From the NCBI GenBank assembly GCA_021786265.1, contig JAJYNP010000194.1, forward strand, positions 1-64,000: a stretch of 64,000 nt of DNA. Reading direction: 5' to 3'. This DNA comes from Chloroflexota bacterium (GTDB taxonomy: Bacteria > Chloroflexota > Limnocylindria > Limnocylindrales > CSP1-4). Numbering within the stretch: position 1 is the first letter of the stretch; each line of letters begins with the position of its first letter. The notes under the pieces were generated by a model. That model ran no database searches and had not been told where the DNA came from. It was given only the letters and a program-made list of their open reading frames with translations. Positions 32,799-41,501 of this stretch are shown here, in pieces. The translations under genes were made by a program, and so were the position numbers.

Positions 32799-33617
32799 GT
32801 GGCGGACGAGCGCGAGCGGTGGGCGCTGATCCTCGGCGCGAGCAGCGGGTTCGGGGAGGCGACCGCGCTGGCGCTCGCGGCCGACGGGTACCACATCGCC
32901 GGCGTGCACCTCGATCGCCGGTCCGGCATGGCCCACGTTGAGGAGATCCGCGCGCGGATCGAGGCGCTCGGCCGCGAGGCGCACTTCTTCAACGCGAACG
33001 CCGCCGACGACGAGCAGCGGGGCCGCGTGCTGGCCGCGCTGCGAGAACGGTTCGATCGCTCCGAGGCCGCGGGCCGGCACTCCTATGTCCGCGTGCTGCT
33101 GCACTCGCTGGCCTTCGGGACGCTCAAGCCGTTCCTGGCCGCGGACCCTGCCGACGCGATCAGCCGGAAGAACATGGAGATGACGCTGGATGTCATGGCG
33201 CACAGCCTGGTCTACTGGACGCAGGACCTGGTGCGCGGCGGGTTCATCGAGGCCGGCTCCCGGATCTATGCGATGACCAGCGAGGGCTCCACCCGGGTGG
33301 TCGGCAGCTACGGGGCGGTCAGCGCGGCCAAGTCGGCGCTGGAGTCGCACTGCCGGCAGCTGGCGATGGAACTTGCGCGCCGGGGGATCGGGGCGACCTG
33401 CAACGCGATCCGCGCCGGGGTGACGGTCACGCACGCGCTGATGCAGATCCCCGAGCGCGACGAGCTGGTCGACGTGGCGCGACGACGCAACCCGAGCGGC
33501 CGGATCGCCACCACCGACGACGTGGCGCGCGCCATCGTGACGCTTTCGCGAGAAGGCACCGAGTGGATGACCGGTAACGTGCTGGGCATCGACGGCGGGG
33601 AGTTCATCACCGGATGA
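32799..33617 (+). CDS. Short-chain dehydrogenase, enoyl-ACP reductase type (FabI/FabL-like)
   Basis: NAD(P)H-dependent reductase, 272 residues. The nucleotide motif is GASSGFGEATA; the catalytic pair is in SYGAVSAAKSALES, where Tyr and Lys are separated by six residues as in enoyl-ACP reductases, not three as in classical SDRs. HSLAFGT and the closing TGNVLGIDGGEFI also fit. It lies alone, away from fatty-acid genes, and is coupled to ribokinase (ATGA overlap). GGGAGGAGG precedes GTG 32799. TAGACT at 32759-32764 may be its -10 element. Confidence 0.85.
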   Translation: MADERERWALILGASSGFGEATALALAADGYHIAGVHLDRRSGMAHVEEIRARIEALGREAHFFNANAADDEQRGRVLAALRERFDRSEAAGRHSYVRVLLHSLAFGTLKPFLAADPADAISRKNMEMTLDVMAHSLVYWTQDLVRGGFIEAGSRIYAMTSEGSTRVVGSYGAVSAAKSALESHCRQLAMELARRGIGATCNAIRAGVTVTHALMQIPERDELVDVARRRNPSGRIATTDDVARAIVTLSREGTEWMTGNVLGIDGGEFITG

Positions 33618-34627
33618 CCGCCGACCGGCGCCAGGAGCCGCCGGCAGCGGAGCGGCAGGCTGTGGGCCACGCAGGCGCCTCACCCGCGGCGGCCCCGGCG
33701 CGCGTGGTGGTGCTCGGAGCCATCAACGTCGACATGGTCGTGAGCGGTGCGCCGCTGCCCGGGCCCGGGGAGACGGTGGTCGGCGGCGAATTCTCGATCC
33801 ACCAGGGCGGCAAGGGGGGCAACCAGGCCGTCGCCGCTGCCCGCGCCCTGGGGGGCGGGCCGTGGGACGGGTCGGTCGCCATGGTCGGGGCGGTCGGCGA
33901 CGACATGTTCGGGCGAGAGGCGCTCGCGGCGCTCGCGGCCGAGGGCGTGGACTGCTCGGCGGTGTGCGCCCGGGGCGGCGTGGCCACCGGCGTCGCGCTG
34001 ATCGCGGTCGACGTCCACGGGGAGAACCAGATCGCCGTCGCGCCCGGCGCCAACGCCACGCTGACGCCGGCCGACGTCGAATCGGCGCTCGCGAGGGTGC
34101 TGGGGCCCGACTCCGTCCTGCTGGCAAGCCTGGAGATCCCGATCGACGCGGTGCTCGCGGCCGCGTTCGTGGCGAAGACGGTGGGGGCGCTGTTCGTGCT
34201 GAACCCAGCGCCGGCACGAGACGTCCCGGTCGCGCTGCTGCGGCTGGCCTCGCACATCACCCCCAACGAGACCGAGCTGGACCTGCTGGTGCCGGGGTGC
34301 CCGGGAGATCCCGCGCGTGCGGCCCAGCAGCTCGCGGCCGCTGATCGCGAGCTTCGGATGGCGGTGACGCTCGGCGCGAGGGGGGTCATGGCGCTGGGTC
34401 CCGACGTCGAACAGGTCTTCCGCGCGCTCGAGGTCGAGCCGGTCGACACCGTCGGTGCCGGGGATGCGTTCAACGGGGCGTTCGCCGCCGCGCTGGCGGA
34501 GGGGCGGCCGTTCGTCGAGGCGGTGCGCCGGGGCCGGACGGCGGGTGGGCTCGCGACCACGCGCCATGGTGCGCGGGAAGGGATGCCCACGCGCGACGAG
34601 ATCGATCGAGCGCGGGAGCCGCGGTGA
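33614..34627 (+). CDS. rbsK: Ribokinase (PfkB family)
   Basis: Phosphorylates ribose or a related sugar at O5. The 337-residue product has GAINVDMVV, the sugar-binding HQGGKGGNQAVAAARALGG, NPAPARDVP, TPNETELDLL and the catalytic VDTVGAGDAFNGAFAAALAEG. The N-terminus carries a 28-residue Ala/Pro extension. It overlaps its neighbours on both sides, so it is cotranscribed with the reductase and the aminotransferase. Confidence 0.92.
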   Translation: MTADRRQEPPAAERQAVGHAGASPAAAPARVVVLGAINVDMVVSGAPLPGPGETVVGGEFSIHQGGKGGNQAVAAARALGGGPWDGSVAMVGAVGDDMFGREALAALAAEGVDCSAVCARGGVATGVALIAVDVHGENQIAVAPGANATLTPADVESALARVLGPDSVLLASLEIPIDAVLAAAFVAKTVGALFVLNPAPARDVPVALLRLASHITPNETELDLLVPGCPGDPARAAQQLAAADRELRMAVTLGARGVMALGPDVEQVFRALEVEPVDTVGAGDAFNGAFAAALAEGRPFVEAVRRGRTAGGLATTRHGAREGMPTRDEIDRAREPR

Positions 34628-35787
34628 TGCTGGATGCAAAGGCCATGAACACCGGGCGTCTCCGGACCATGCCGGAGTTTGCCCTCGAACGGTTCTTCGA
34701 CCGCTTCGAGTTCGATCTCCCGTACCAGCTGGGGTCATCCGACCCGGAGACGCTGTCGACCGGTGCGCTGCTGGCTCTCGCCGACGCCGACCAGCGAGAG
34801 CGCTGGGAGCAGCTGCGACTGGGCTATCGCACCGCTGCCGGCGACCCCGATCTGCGTGCCGCGATCGCCGCGCTGTACCCCGGCCGCGGTCCAGGCGACG
34901 TGCTGGTGACGGTGGGAGCGGCCGAGGCGCTCCTGCTCGCGTTCGCCGCCATGCTGGCGCCCGGCGACCGGGCGGTCGCGCTCACCCCGGCCTACCAGTC
35001 GCTCCACGAGGTGCCCCGGGCAATGGGCGCCACGCTCGACCTCGTCCCGGTGGAGGAGGTTGGCGATACCTGGCGCTTCCCGTTCGAGCGGCTGATGGAG
35101 ACGTTGCGCCCCGGGGTCGCGCTCCTCGTGCTGAACGTGCCGCACAACCCGACGGGCGTGGCGGCGTCGGGCGAGCAGCTGCGCGAGATCGTCACGCGGT
35201 GCGATGCGCTCGGAATCCGCGTGGTCGGAGACGAGGTCTACCGCGGGCTCGAATGGGCCGGCGAGACGGCGCCCTCTGTGACAGAGCTCCCCGGGCGGGC
35301 GGTGGCGGTCGGCGTCACCTCCAAGGTGTACGGGCTGGCCGGGCTCCGGATCGGCTGGCTCGTCACGGGCGATCGCGCACTGCGGGCGCACGCCATGGCG
35401 ATCAAGGACTACACGACGCTGTGTGCGGCCGGGCCGTCCGAGGTGCTCGCGACGATCGCCCTGCGTGCCGAGGCGGCCCTGCGGGAGCGCACGCGGCAAC
35501 TGTGCATGGCGAACCAGGCGCACCTGGAGGCGTTCGTGACGGCGCACCCGGACCTCTTCGCGTGGGAACCGCCGGCGGCCACGACGATCTCCGTGGCCCG
35601 CATTGCGGCACCGCTGCTCGCCCGACACGGCGGCGACCCGGACGCCGTGCTCGCGCACTGGCGCGACCGCGCCGGGGTCGTGGTCGCCCCAGGGCCCGCC
35701 TTCGGCTGCGCGCCTGGCCGGTTCCGCCTCGGCTTCGGTCGGGCCGATCTGCCCGAGGCGCTCGAGGCGCTGGCCGCTGCCGGGTGA
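34627..35787 (+). CDS. Class I/II PLP-dependent aminotransferase
   Basis: The 386-residue product has the fold-type I motifs: VGAAEALLLAFAAML, NVPHNPTGVAAS, GDEVYRGLEW and the PLP lysine in TSKVYGLAGLRIGW. It is of the MalY/aspartate aminotransferase-like group; the amino donor is unknown. The ATG overlaps the ribokinase stop by one base (TGATG), and a GGGAG sequence lies 9 bases upstream; a GTG directly before is an alternative start. Confidence 0.9.
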   Translation: MLDAKAMNTGRLRTMPEFALERFFDRFEFDLPYQLGSSDPETLSTGALLALADADQRERWEQLRLGYRTAAGDPDLRAAIAALYPGRGPGDVLVTVGAAEALLLAFAAMLAPGDRAVALTPAYQSLHEVPRAMGATLDLVPVEEVGDTWRFPFERLMETLRPGVALLVLNVPHNPTGVAASGEQLREIVTRCDALGIRVVGDEVYRGLEWAGETAPSVTELPGRAVAVGVTSKVYGLAGLRIGWLVTGDRALRAHAMAIKDYTTLCAAGPSEVLATIALRAEAALRERTRQLCMANQAHLEAFVTAHPDLFAWEPPAATTISVARIAAPLLARHGGDPDAVLAHWRDRAGVVVAPGPAFGCAPGRFRLGFGRADLPEALEALAAAG

Positions 35788-35832
35788 GGGTGATCTACCC
35801 AGCCGGAGCAGTCGATGCCGCCCGTTCGGGTA

Positions 35833-35846
35833 GTGTCCCGGGACAC
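35833..35846. promoter_or_regulatory. 14-bp perfect palindrome upstream of the two-component system
   Basis: GTGTCCCGGGACAC, a perfect palindrome, lies 65 bases before the histidine kinase start in a 123-base gap. It could be the binding site of the NarL-type regulator encoded by the operon, or of another dimeric regulator. Confidence 0.4.
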
Positions 35847-35896
35847 ACGACCCCCCGGCGGATAGTGCGAATCGCTACTCGCGCCCGCGAACGGGG

Positions 35897-35902
35897 TACC
35901 CT
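35897..35902 (+). promoter_or_regulatory. -10 element for a leaderless histidine kinase mRNA
   Basis: TACCCT ends 8 bases before the ATG, and there is no Shine-Dalgarno sequence between them. Confidence 0.45.
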
Positions 35903-35910
35903 GTCGGCGC

Positions 35911-37218
35911 ATGCGGTTCCAGCGGCGGTGGCTCGCGGTGATCGTGCCGATCCTGGTGGTCGGCGTGATCGAGGTGGCCAGCGACAGCGCCCTCGATCCG
36001 CACCTGCCGTTCCCGCGCGACACCATCCTGGTAATGACCGTCGTGTGCGTGTTCGCGATCGCCTACGGCCGCTATGCGTTCAGGGAGATCGACCGGCTTG
36101 CCGGCACGCTGCGACAGCGCAACCGGGAGCTGGAGGCGCGGCACGCGGCCGCAGCCGCGCTGCACCGCGTCAGCGTCGCGATGACCGCGCTGGTCGACAT
36201 CGACGCGGTCCTGCGGGCGGTCGTGGAGAACGCCCGCAGGCTCCTGGGGGCCGACGTGGCGGTCCTGGCACTGGCCGGCGCCGGGGACGAGCTGCGGCTC
36301 GCGGCGTCGAGCGGCCCGGACGACGCCGTCGACGCGCAGGCCGGGCAGCCCGGCGAGGATTTCCGGCGGTTCATCCGTCCCCCCTACCTGTCCGCGAACA
36401 TGGCCGCTCCGCTGCGGCTCGGTGACCACACCATCGGCACGCTGGCCGTCGGGTCCCGGGCGGCGATAGCGTACGGCGTCGACGACGTTGAGACGCTCTC
36501 GTCCCTGGCCAGCCAGGCGGCGATCGCGCTCGAGAACGACCGCCTGCAGCGCGAGCTCCGCGAGCTTGCCGTGCGCGGGGAGCGCGAGCGGATCGCGCGC
36601 GAGATGCACGACGGGCTGGCGCAGGTGCTCGGGTACGTGAACACGAAGTCCCAGGCTGTCGAGGAGCTCCTGGCGTCCGGCCGTCCCGAGGCGGCGCGCT
36701 CCCAGCTGTCGGAGCTCGCCATCGCCGCCCGCTCCGTCTACGTCGACGTCCGCGAGGCCATCCTCGGCCTGGCCAGCCCGATCCCGCCCGACCGGGGACT
36801 GGTCGGTGCGCTCGAGGAGTACGCAGACCGGTTCGCCGAGGCGTCGAAGCTCGTGACTCGTGTCGAGACCTCGGAGGCGTCCCGGCGGCTCGTGCTGGCT
36901 CCGGACGTCCAGGCGCAGGTCTTTCGCATCGTCCAGGAGGCGCTCACGAACGTGCGCAAGCACGCGGCGGCCCAGCGCGTCCTGGTATCGCTCGGTGTGG
37001 AGGTGGGATCGCTGGTGATTCAGGTGGAGGACGACGGACGAGGCATGGCCACGGCGGCGGTGTCGCCGGGCGACTGGCCACACTACGGGCTGCAGACGAT
37101 GCGGGAACGCGCGGCGACCGTCGGCGGCGAGCTGGCGCTCGAGCCGGCGCCCGGGCAGGGAACGCGCGTCGTGCTTCGCGTTCCCATGGCGGCAACGACT
37201 GGGAGGAGGGTGGCCTGA
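35911..37218 (+). CDS. Sensor histidine kinase, NarL-type (HisKA_3), with GAF domain
   Basis: The 435-residue product has two N-terminal membrane helices (WLAVIVPILVVGVIEVA and TILVMTVVCVFAIAYG), a short coiled coil, a GAF domain (about 80-210) and a HisKA_3 dimerisation module with the phosphorylated histidine in EREMHDGLAQ-type sequence (AREMHDGLAQVLG), then an HATPase with N-box EALTNVRKHA and VEDDGRGM. Almost no extracytoplasmic loop is present, so sensing is probably by the GAF or membrane domain. It overlaps the response regulator by one base. Confidence 0.94.
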   Translation: MRFQRRWLAVIVPILVVGVIEVASDSALDPHLPFPRDTILVMTVVCVFAIAYGRYAFREIDRLAGTLRQRNRELEARHAAAAALHRVSVAMTALVDIDAVLRAVVENARRLLGADVAVLALAGAGDELRLAASSGPDDAVDAQAGQPGEDFRRFIRPPYLSANMAAPLRLGDHTIGTLAVGSRAAIAYGVDDVETLSSLASQAAIALENDRLQRELRELAVRGERERIAREMHDGLAQVLGYVNTKSQAVEELLASGRPEAARSQLSELAIAARSVYVDVREAILGLASPIPPDRGLVGALEEYADRFAEASKLVTRVETSEASRRLVLAPDVQAQVFRIVQEALTNVRKHAAAQRVLVSLGVEVGSLVIQVEDDGRGMATAAVSPGDWPHYGLQTMRERAATVGGELALEPAPGQGTRVVLRVPMAATTGRRVA

Positions 37219-37859
37219 TGCGGGTCCTGCTGGCGGACGATCACACGCTGTTTCGCGACGGGGTGGGGTCGCTGATCTCCGCCTGGGGGCACGAGGTTGT
37301 GGGCCAGTCGTCGAACGGCGAGGACGCCGTCGCGCTGGCCGATCGGCTGAAGCCGGACCTGGTCCTGATGGACGTCCGCATGCCGGGGCTCTCCGGGCTG
37401 GCCGCCACGCAGCGGATCAAGGCCGAGCATCCCGAGATCGCGATCGTCATGCTGACGGTGAGCGAGGACGAGGACGATCTCTTCACGGCGATCAAGGCCG
37501 GTGCCCAGGGGTACCTTCTCAAGAACCTCGAGAGCGCGCAGCTGCGCTCGATGCTGGAGGCCGTGGCCCGGGGCGAGGCCGCCATCACGCCCGCGACGGC
37601 CGCGCGGATCATCGACGAGTTCCTGCGCCCCGATCGCCCGCACCTCCCGGCCGACCCCGACCGGCTCACCGACCGCGAACTCGAGGTGCTGCGCCTCGTT
37701 ACGCAGGGGTTGCGCAACAAGGAGATCGCGTCTCGGCTCGGGATCAGCGAGAACACGGCGAAGTTCCACCTCAAGAACATCCTCGAGAAGCTGCACGCGC
37801 AGAGCCGCACCGAGCTGGCCGCCCGTGCGGTCCGCGAGGGGCTCATCCCCAGCGACTGA
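37218..37859 (+). CDS. NarL/LuxR-family response regulator
   Basis: Cognate partner of the upstream kinase. The 213-residue product has a complete receiver (DDH at 7-9, phosphorylated Asp52 in LMDVRMPG, Thr80, Lys102) and a C-terminal LuxR helix-turn-helix (LTDRELEVLRLVTQGLRNKE, then ISENTAKFHLKNIL). The ATG overlaps the kinase stop (TGATG). Confidence 0.96.
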   Translation: MRVLLADDHTLFRDGVGSLISAWGHEVVGQSSNGEDAVALADRLKPDLVLMDVRMPGLSGLAATQRIKAEHPEIAIVMLTVSEDEDDLFTAIKAGAQGYLLKNLESAQLRSMLEAVARGEAAITPATAARIIDEFLRPDRPHLPADPDRLTDRELEVLRLVTQGLRNKEIASRLGISENTAKFHLKNILEKLHAQSRTELAARAVREGLIPSD

Positions 37860-37901
37860 GCGCCGCCCGCGTCGGTCCGCGAGGGGGATGAACCCGGCCG
37901 G

Positions 37902-37930
37902 CCGACCACCGGGATGCCGGGGGTGGTCGG
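37902..37930. terminator. Hairpin after the response regulator
   Basis: CCGACCACC/GGTGGTCGG, a perfect 9-bp stem with an 11-base loop, 40 bases after the stop codon. No T-tract. Confidence 0.5.
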
Positions 37931-38059
37931 TCCGAACGGCCCGGGCCATCCGGCACCACCGCCTCCCCTGTCGAGAGCGCCCCCGCCCATCCCGTCGCGT
38001 GTGGGCTCCCTGCGCGGCGGCCTCCATCCTCCCGTGCACGACCTGCACCGGAGGTGGGC

Positions 38060-40057
38060 ATGGGCTACCGCATCACGATCGAATCGAAGGGCTGCTTCAA
38101 CTGCGGCGTCTGCATGGACGTGTGTCCCGTGCAGGCGCTCGACATGTCGCGCCCGGACCACGCCGGCGTCGAGGCCGGCAGGGCGAGCGCGCCGCCGCTG
38201 CGCTGGATGATGGAATACCCCACGCAGGTCGCCGAGTGCATCGGCTGCGGGATCTGCGTCCGCGAGTGCCCCGTCCAGGTGGTCCACCTCGACACCGTCG
38301 CCGGCGAGACGCCGCTCGCGCCCCGGCAGGGCCCGCTGACGCGGCCAGTCCCCGCGACCGAGCCGCCCGGATGGATCCCGCTCTCCGAGGCAACCAGGGA
38401 ATCGCTCAAGCCCGACCACCCATCCCCGACCGCGCCGTTCTTCACCTGGCGGACCAGCGAGCGGCCCCAGCCGTGGCAGGCGTGGCGCTCGATGGTCGAC
38501 GGCGACCGCGACCCGAAGGCGCCCTGCCAGGCGGCATGCCCCGCCGGCACCGATGCCGGACGCTACGTGGGGCTGATCGCCCAGGGCCGCTTCGACGACG
38601 CGTATGCCGTTGCCGCCGAGGTGAACCCCTTCCCCTCGGTGTGCGGCTGGATCTGCACCGCGCCCTGCGAGACGGCATGCCGCCGCGGCACCCTCGACGA
38701 GCCGGTGTCGATCCGCAACCTGAAGCGCTTCGCGGCCGAGCACGGCAAGCTTCCGGCGGTGGAGGCGCCGAAGAAGCGCCGGCCGGAGCGCGTCGCGATC
38801 GTCGGCGGTGGCCCCGCCGGCATGTCGGCCGCCTACTACCTGGTCCGTCTCGGATACGGCGTGACCGTCTTCGAGGCGATGCCGGTGTCGGGCGGCATGA
38901 TGGCCATCGGCATCCCGTCGTACCGGCTGCCGCGCGAGGTCCTCCGCGAGGAGATCGACCGCATCGTGGGTCTGGGCGTGGAGCTCCGCCTCGACAGCGC
39001 CATGGGCCGCGATTTCAGCTTGAGCGACCTCGAGGCACAGGGCTACAAGGCCGTGTTCCTCGCCACCGGTGCGTCGAAGAGCCGCCGGCTGGGTGTCCCG
39101 GGCGACCAGCTGCCGGGCGTGGTGCCCGCCACGTTCTTCCTGAAGCAGGTCAACCTCGGCGAGGAGCCTCACCTCTCCGGTCCGGTGGTGGTGGTGGGTG
39201 GCGGCAGCACGGCGATGGACGCCGCACGTTCCGCCCTCCGCAGCGGCGCCGACTCGGTCACGGTGCTCTACCGCCGCGGTCGCGCCGAGATGCCGGCGCA
39301 GCACGAGGAGATCGAGGCCGCGGAGCGCGAGGGCATCGCGGTCCGCACGGGCGTGGTGGTGGACGAGGTGCTGGGCAACGGGCGCGCTGGCTCGGTGCGC
39401 TGCCGGCTCCAGCAGTCGACCGGTCGCGTCGAGGCCGGGCGGGCAGTCTGGGAGGCCATCCCGGGCAGCCAGCTCGAGATCTCGTGCTCCACGATCCTGG
39501 TGGCGATCGGCGAGGAGCCGGATCCCTCGGTCCTGCCACCGGGCGCGGGGATCGAGGTCAGCTCCTGGGCCGGCATCATGGCCGACCCGCGCACGCTGGC
39601 CACCGGCCGCGCCGGCGTCTTCGCCGGCGGCGACGTCGTCTCCGGCCCCAAGACCGTCATCGACGCGGTCGCGAACGGCCGCCGGGCCGCCGCCTCCATC
39701 CACGAGTACCTCTCGGGTGCCCGGGACGGCGAGGCGGAGATCTTCGCGGCGGTGCGGTACCGGACCGGGCCCGACCGGCAGCTCAGGCTCGACCTGGTGC
39801 CCCGGGAGCGCGCCCGCGTGGAGCACCCGGACTACGTGCCCGGCTCGTTCACCGCGAACGAACCCGGCTTCGAGGAGATCGCGGCACGGGCGGAGGCCTC
39901 CCGGTGCTTCCGCTGCGACGCCGTTTACAGCTGCGGGGTGGTGCAGGTCGTCTCCGGCCGGGGGCCGCGGGACGACCTGTCTGTCCCGACCCCGGTCCAC
40001 CAGGCGCCAGGCGCCGTCCCGGTGGCCGCCGGCACGACTGGAGGAGCACAGCGGTGA
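38060..40057 (+). CDS. FAD/NAD(P)H oxidoreductase with two N-terminal ferredoxin modules (GltD/NfnB-like)
   Basis: The 665-residue product starts with two separated 4Fe-4S motifs of C-x2-C-x2-C-x3-CP type (Cys12/15/18/22 and Cys60/63/66/70). Then comes a GltD/DPD-type Fe-S domain with cysteines 156, 160, 195, 199, 203 and 207, an FAD site VAIVGGGPAGMSAAYYLVRLG (residues 245-265), an NAD(P) site VVVVGGGSTAMDAARSALR and a GD-type closing FAD motif (TGRAGVFAGGDVVSGPKTVIDAV). The C-terminus adds CFRCDAVYSCG. This is the layout of flavoproteins moving electrons between NAD(P)H and low-potential Fe-S centres. GGAGG lies 6 bases before ATG 38060. The downstream membrane gene starts inside its last codon (GTGA), so a membrane-bound complex is likely. 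Confidence 0.9.
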   Translation: MGYRITIESKGCFNCGVCMDVCPVQALDMSRPDHAGVEAGRASAPPLRWMMEYPTQVAECIGCGICVRECPVQVVHLDTVAGETPLAPRQGPLTRPVPATEPPGWIPLSEATRESLKPDHPSPTAPFFTWRTSERPQPWQAWRSMVDGDRDPKAPCQAACPAGTDAGRYVGLIAQGRFDDAYAVAAEVNPFPSVCGWICTAPCETACRRGTLDEPVSIRNLKRFAAEHGKLPAVEAPKKRRPERVAIVGGGPAGMSAAYYLVRLGYGVTVFEAMPVSGGMMAIGIPSYRLPREVLREEIDRIVGLGVELRLDSAMGRDFSLSDLEAQGYKAVFLATGASKSRRLGVPGDQLPGVVPATFFLKQVNLGEEPHLSGPVVVVGGGSTAMDAARSALRSGADSVTVLYRRGRAEMPAQHEEIEAAEREGIAVRTGVVVDEVLGNGRAGSVRCRLQQSTGRVEAGRAVWEAIPGSQLEISCSTILVAIGEEPDPSVLPPGAGIEVSSWAGIMADPRTLATGRAGVFAGGDVVSGPKTVIDAVANGRRAAASIHEYLSGARDGEAEIFAAVRYRTGPDRQLRLDLVPRERARVEHPDYVPGSFTANEPGFEEIAARAEASRCFRCDAVYSCGVVQVVSGRGPRDDLSVPTPVHQAPGAVPVAAGTTGGAQR

Positions 40058-40665
40058 ATCAGGATCAGGTCCAGGCGTTCATCAACGTCGGGGAGCCGTT
40101 CGTCGAGGGGACCATCGCGGCCGCCCTCGTCGCCCTGTGGCTCCTCGTTCTCGCGCTGCATCTCGCCCGCCCCTACATGCTGGCGACGCTGCAGAAGTTC
40201 ACCCTTCGACTGGCCGCGGACCTCTGGTGGATCGTCTACGTCGCCCTGCGCGACATCCTGCTGGTCCAGGTCTTCCTGGGCAGCTTCATCTTCTTCTACC
40301 CAGACGTGGTACGGGCGGACAGTCTCCCGGTCACCGGCAGCCTCGCCGCGGTCTGCGCCTTCGCCGTGCTCGTCCTGAAGCTCACCACCCGGGGCGATGC
40401 CGACGCGCGCGGCTTCCGGCTCCAGACCGTGCTGCTGGGCATCGGGTCGGTGCTCTACATCGTGCCGTACGTGCTCGGCGTCCAGGTCACCACGATCGGG
40501 TCGGGCGCCGCCAACCAGCTCGCCGCCCTGCTCGACAGCTCGCAGAACACCAACCTGTCGCTGCCGCTGACCTACCTCTCCGCCGTGCTCGTCGGGCTGC
40601 TCGGCCTGTACGCGGTGATCTACAACCTGCGCCTTGCGGACGTCCGCAGGCCGCAGCCCCGCTAG
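40054..40665 (+). CDS. Multi-pass membrane protein A of the putative redox complex
   Basis: The 203-residue product has about five membrane segments. Residues 28-67 carry the pattern LW-x6-H-x2-RPY-x4-LQ-x2-TLR-x3-D-x-WW-x2-YV-x2-RD, shared without gaps with the next gene product; a second shared block lies around LPVTGSLAAV and SVLYIVPYV. I do not recognise a named family. His36 in the first helix is the only histidine near a membrane edge shared by both proteins. GTG 40054 overlaps the flavoprotein stop and follows GGAGGAG. Proposed role: membrane anchor or quinone-facing subunit for the oxidoreductase (inference). Confidence 0.85.
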   Translation: MNQDQVQAFINVGEPFVEGTIAAALVALWLLVLALHLARPYMLATLQKFTLRLAADLWWIVYVALRDILLVQVFLGSFIFFYPDVVRADSLPVTGSLAAVCAFAVLVLKLTTRGDADARGFRLQTVLLGIGSVLYIVPYVLGVQVTTIGSGAANQLAALLDSSQNTNLSLPLTYLSAVLVGLLGLYAVIYNLRLADVRRPQPR

Positions 40666-40680
40666 ACCAGGGAGCGTGCC

Positions 40681-41355
40681 ATGACCCCCGATCAGATCAC
40701 CCAGTCGTTCATCAACGGCGGCTCGGGCTGGATGGTGCTCTCGCTTGCCGCGGTGCTCCCCATCCTGTGGGCCTTCACCCTGATCATGCATTTCAGCCGT
40801 CCCTACGTGATCCGCTTCCTCCAGGGCCTCACGCTCCGGTTCGGTGGCGACGTGTGGTGGCTCTCCTACGTCCTGATCCGGGACGGGCTGATGATCATCA
40901 CCCTGGCGCTCAGCGTGATCTTCCTGATGCCCAACCTGTACATCGGGCTGGGGCTGCCGATCACCTCGCCGCTCGCCGCGGTCGTGCTCTTCTGGGCGCT
41001 GGTCGTGAAGCTGACCCGGGACGCGGACGACGATCCGCAGGCGTTCCGCATCGTGAGCGTCCTGCTGGTGATCGCGTCCGCCCTCTACATCGTGCCGCAG
41101 GTCTACGGGCTCGAGGCGGGCGGCGAGACCGACATCTGGAACACGTTCGGCGGCCTGGGCTGGGTGCCCGGCGTCCTGTCGGCCAACCAGGGTTGGCTGA
41201 ACCCGGCCGCGTGGCCGATCCTGATCGTCAGCCTGATCCTGTTCGGGCTGACCGGCGGCTACCTGTTCACGAAGTTCCTGCTGCAGCTCGGGCGCGAGGA
41301 GCTCCCGACGTCGCAGCAGGCGATGCCGGTGTCCGGCGAGGGGATGCCTGGCTGA
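40681..41355 (+). CDS. Multi-pass membrane protein B, paralogue of A
   Basis: The 224-residue product is a diverged paralogue of the preceding protein, with the same FIN-G start, LW-x6-H-x2-RPY...WW...RD block at residues 29-68 (His37), LPITSPLAAV, a lysine in VVKLTR and ALYIVPQVYG. It has an extra segment (DIWNTFGGLGWVPGVLSANQGWLN) before the last helix and a hydrophilic tail. GGGAG precedes the ATG 15 bases after A. The pair looks like a heterodimer that arose by duplication. Confidence 0.85.
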   Translation: MTPDQITQSFINGGSGWMVLSLAAVLPILWAFTLIMHFSRPYVIRFLQGLTLRFGGDVWWLSYVLIRDGLMIITLALSVIFLMPNLYIGLGLPITSPLAAVVLFWALVVKLTRDADDDPQAFRIVSVLLVIASALYIVPQVYGLEAGGETDIWNTFGGLGWVPGVLSANQGWLNPAAWPILIVSLILFGLTGGYLFTKFLLQLGREELPTSQQAMPVSGEGMPG

Positions 41356-41463
41356 CATGCCGGCCCGGCTCGGGCGAGGGGCCCGGGCGGGTCACGCTGA
41401 CTCTGCGGCGTTCCGGGCAACGACCTCCTGACGGCCAGGGCCCGGGGCGCATTCGGAAGGGGG

Positions 41464-41500
41464 CCGATGGGCGGCGGAGACGCTGCCCATCGGTCTTTCT
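41464..41500. terminator. Bidirectional terminator between the redox operon and the quinone reductase
   Basis: CCGATGGGC/GCCCATCGG, a perfect 9-bp stem with a 12-base loop, followed on the plus strand by TCTTTCTGT. It lies between convergent genes, right at the stop of the minus-strand one. Confidence 0.7.
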
Positions 41501-41501
41501 G

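Noticed and set aside
37241..40000. Minus-strand open frame of 919 codons opposite the response regulator and flavoprotein
   Set aside because: Shadow frame; the opposite strand has complete receiver, HTH, ferredoxin and FAD motifs.
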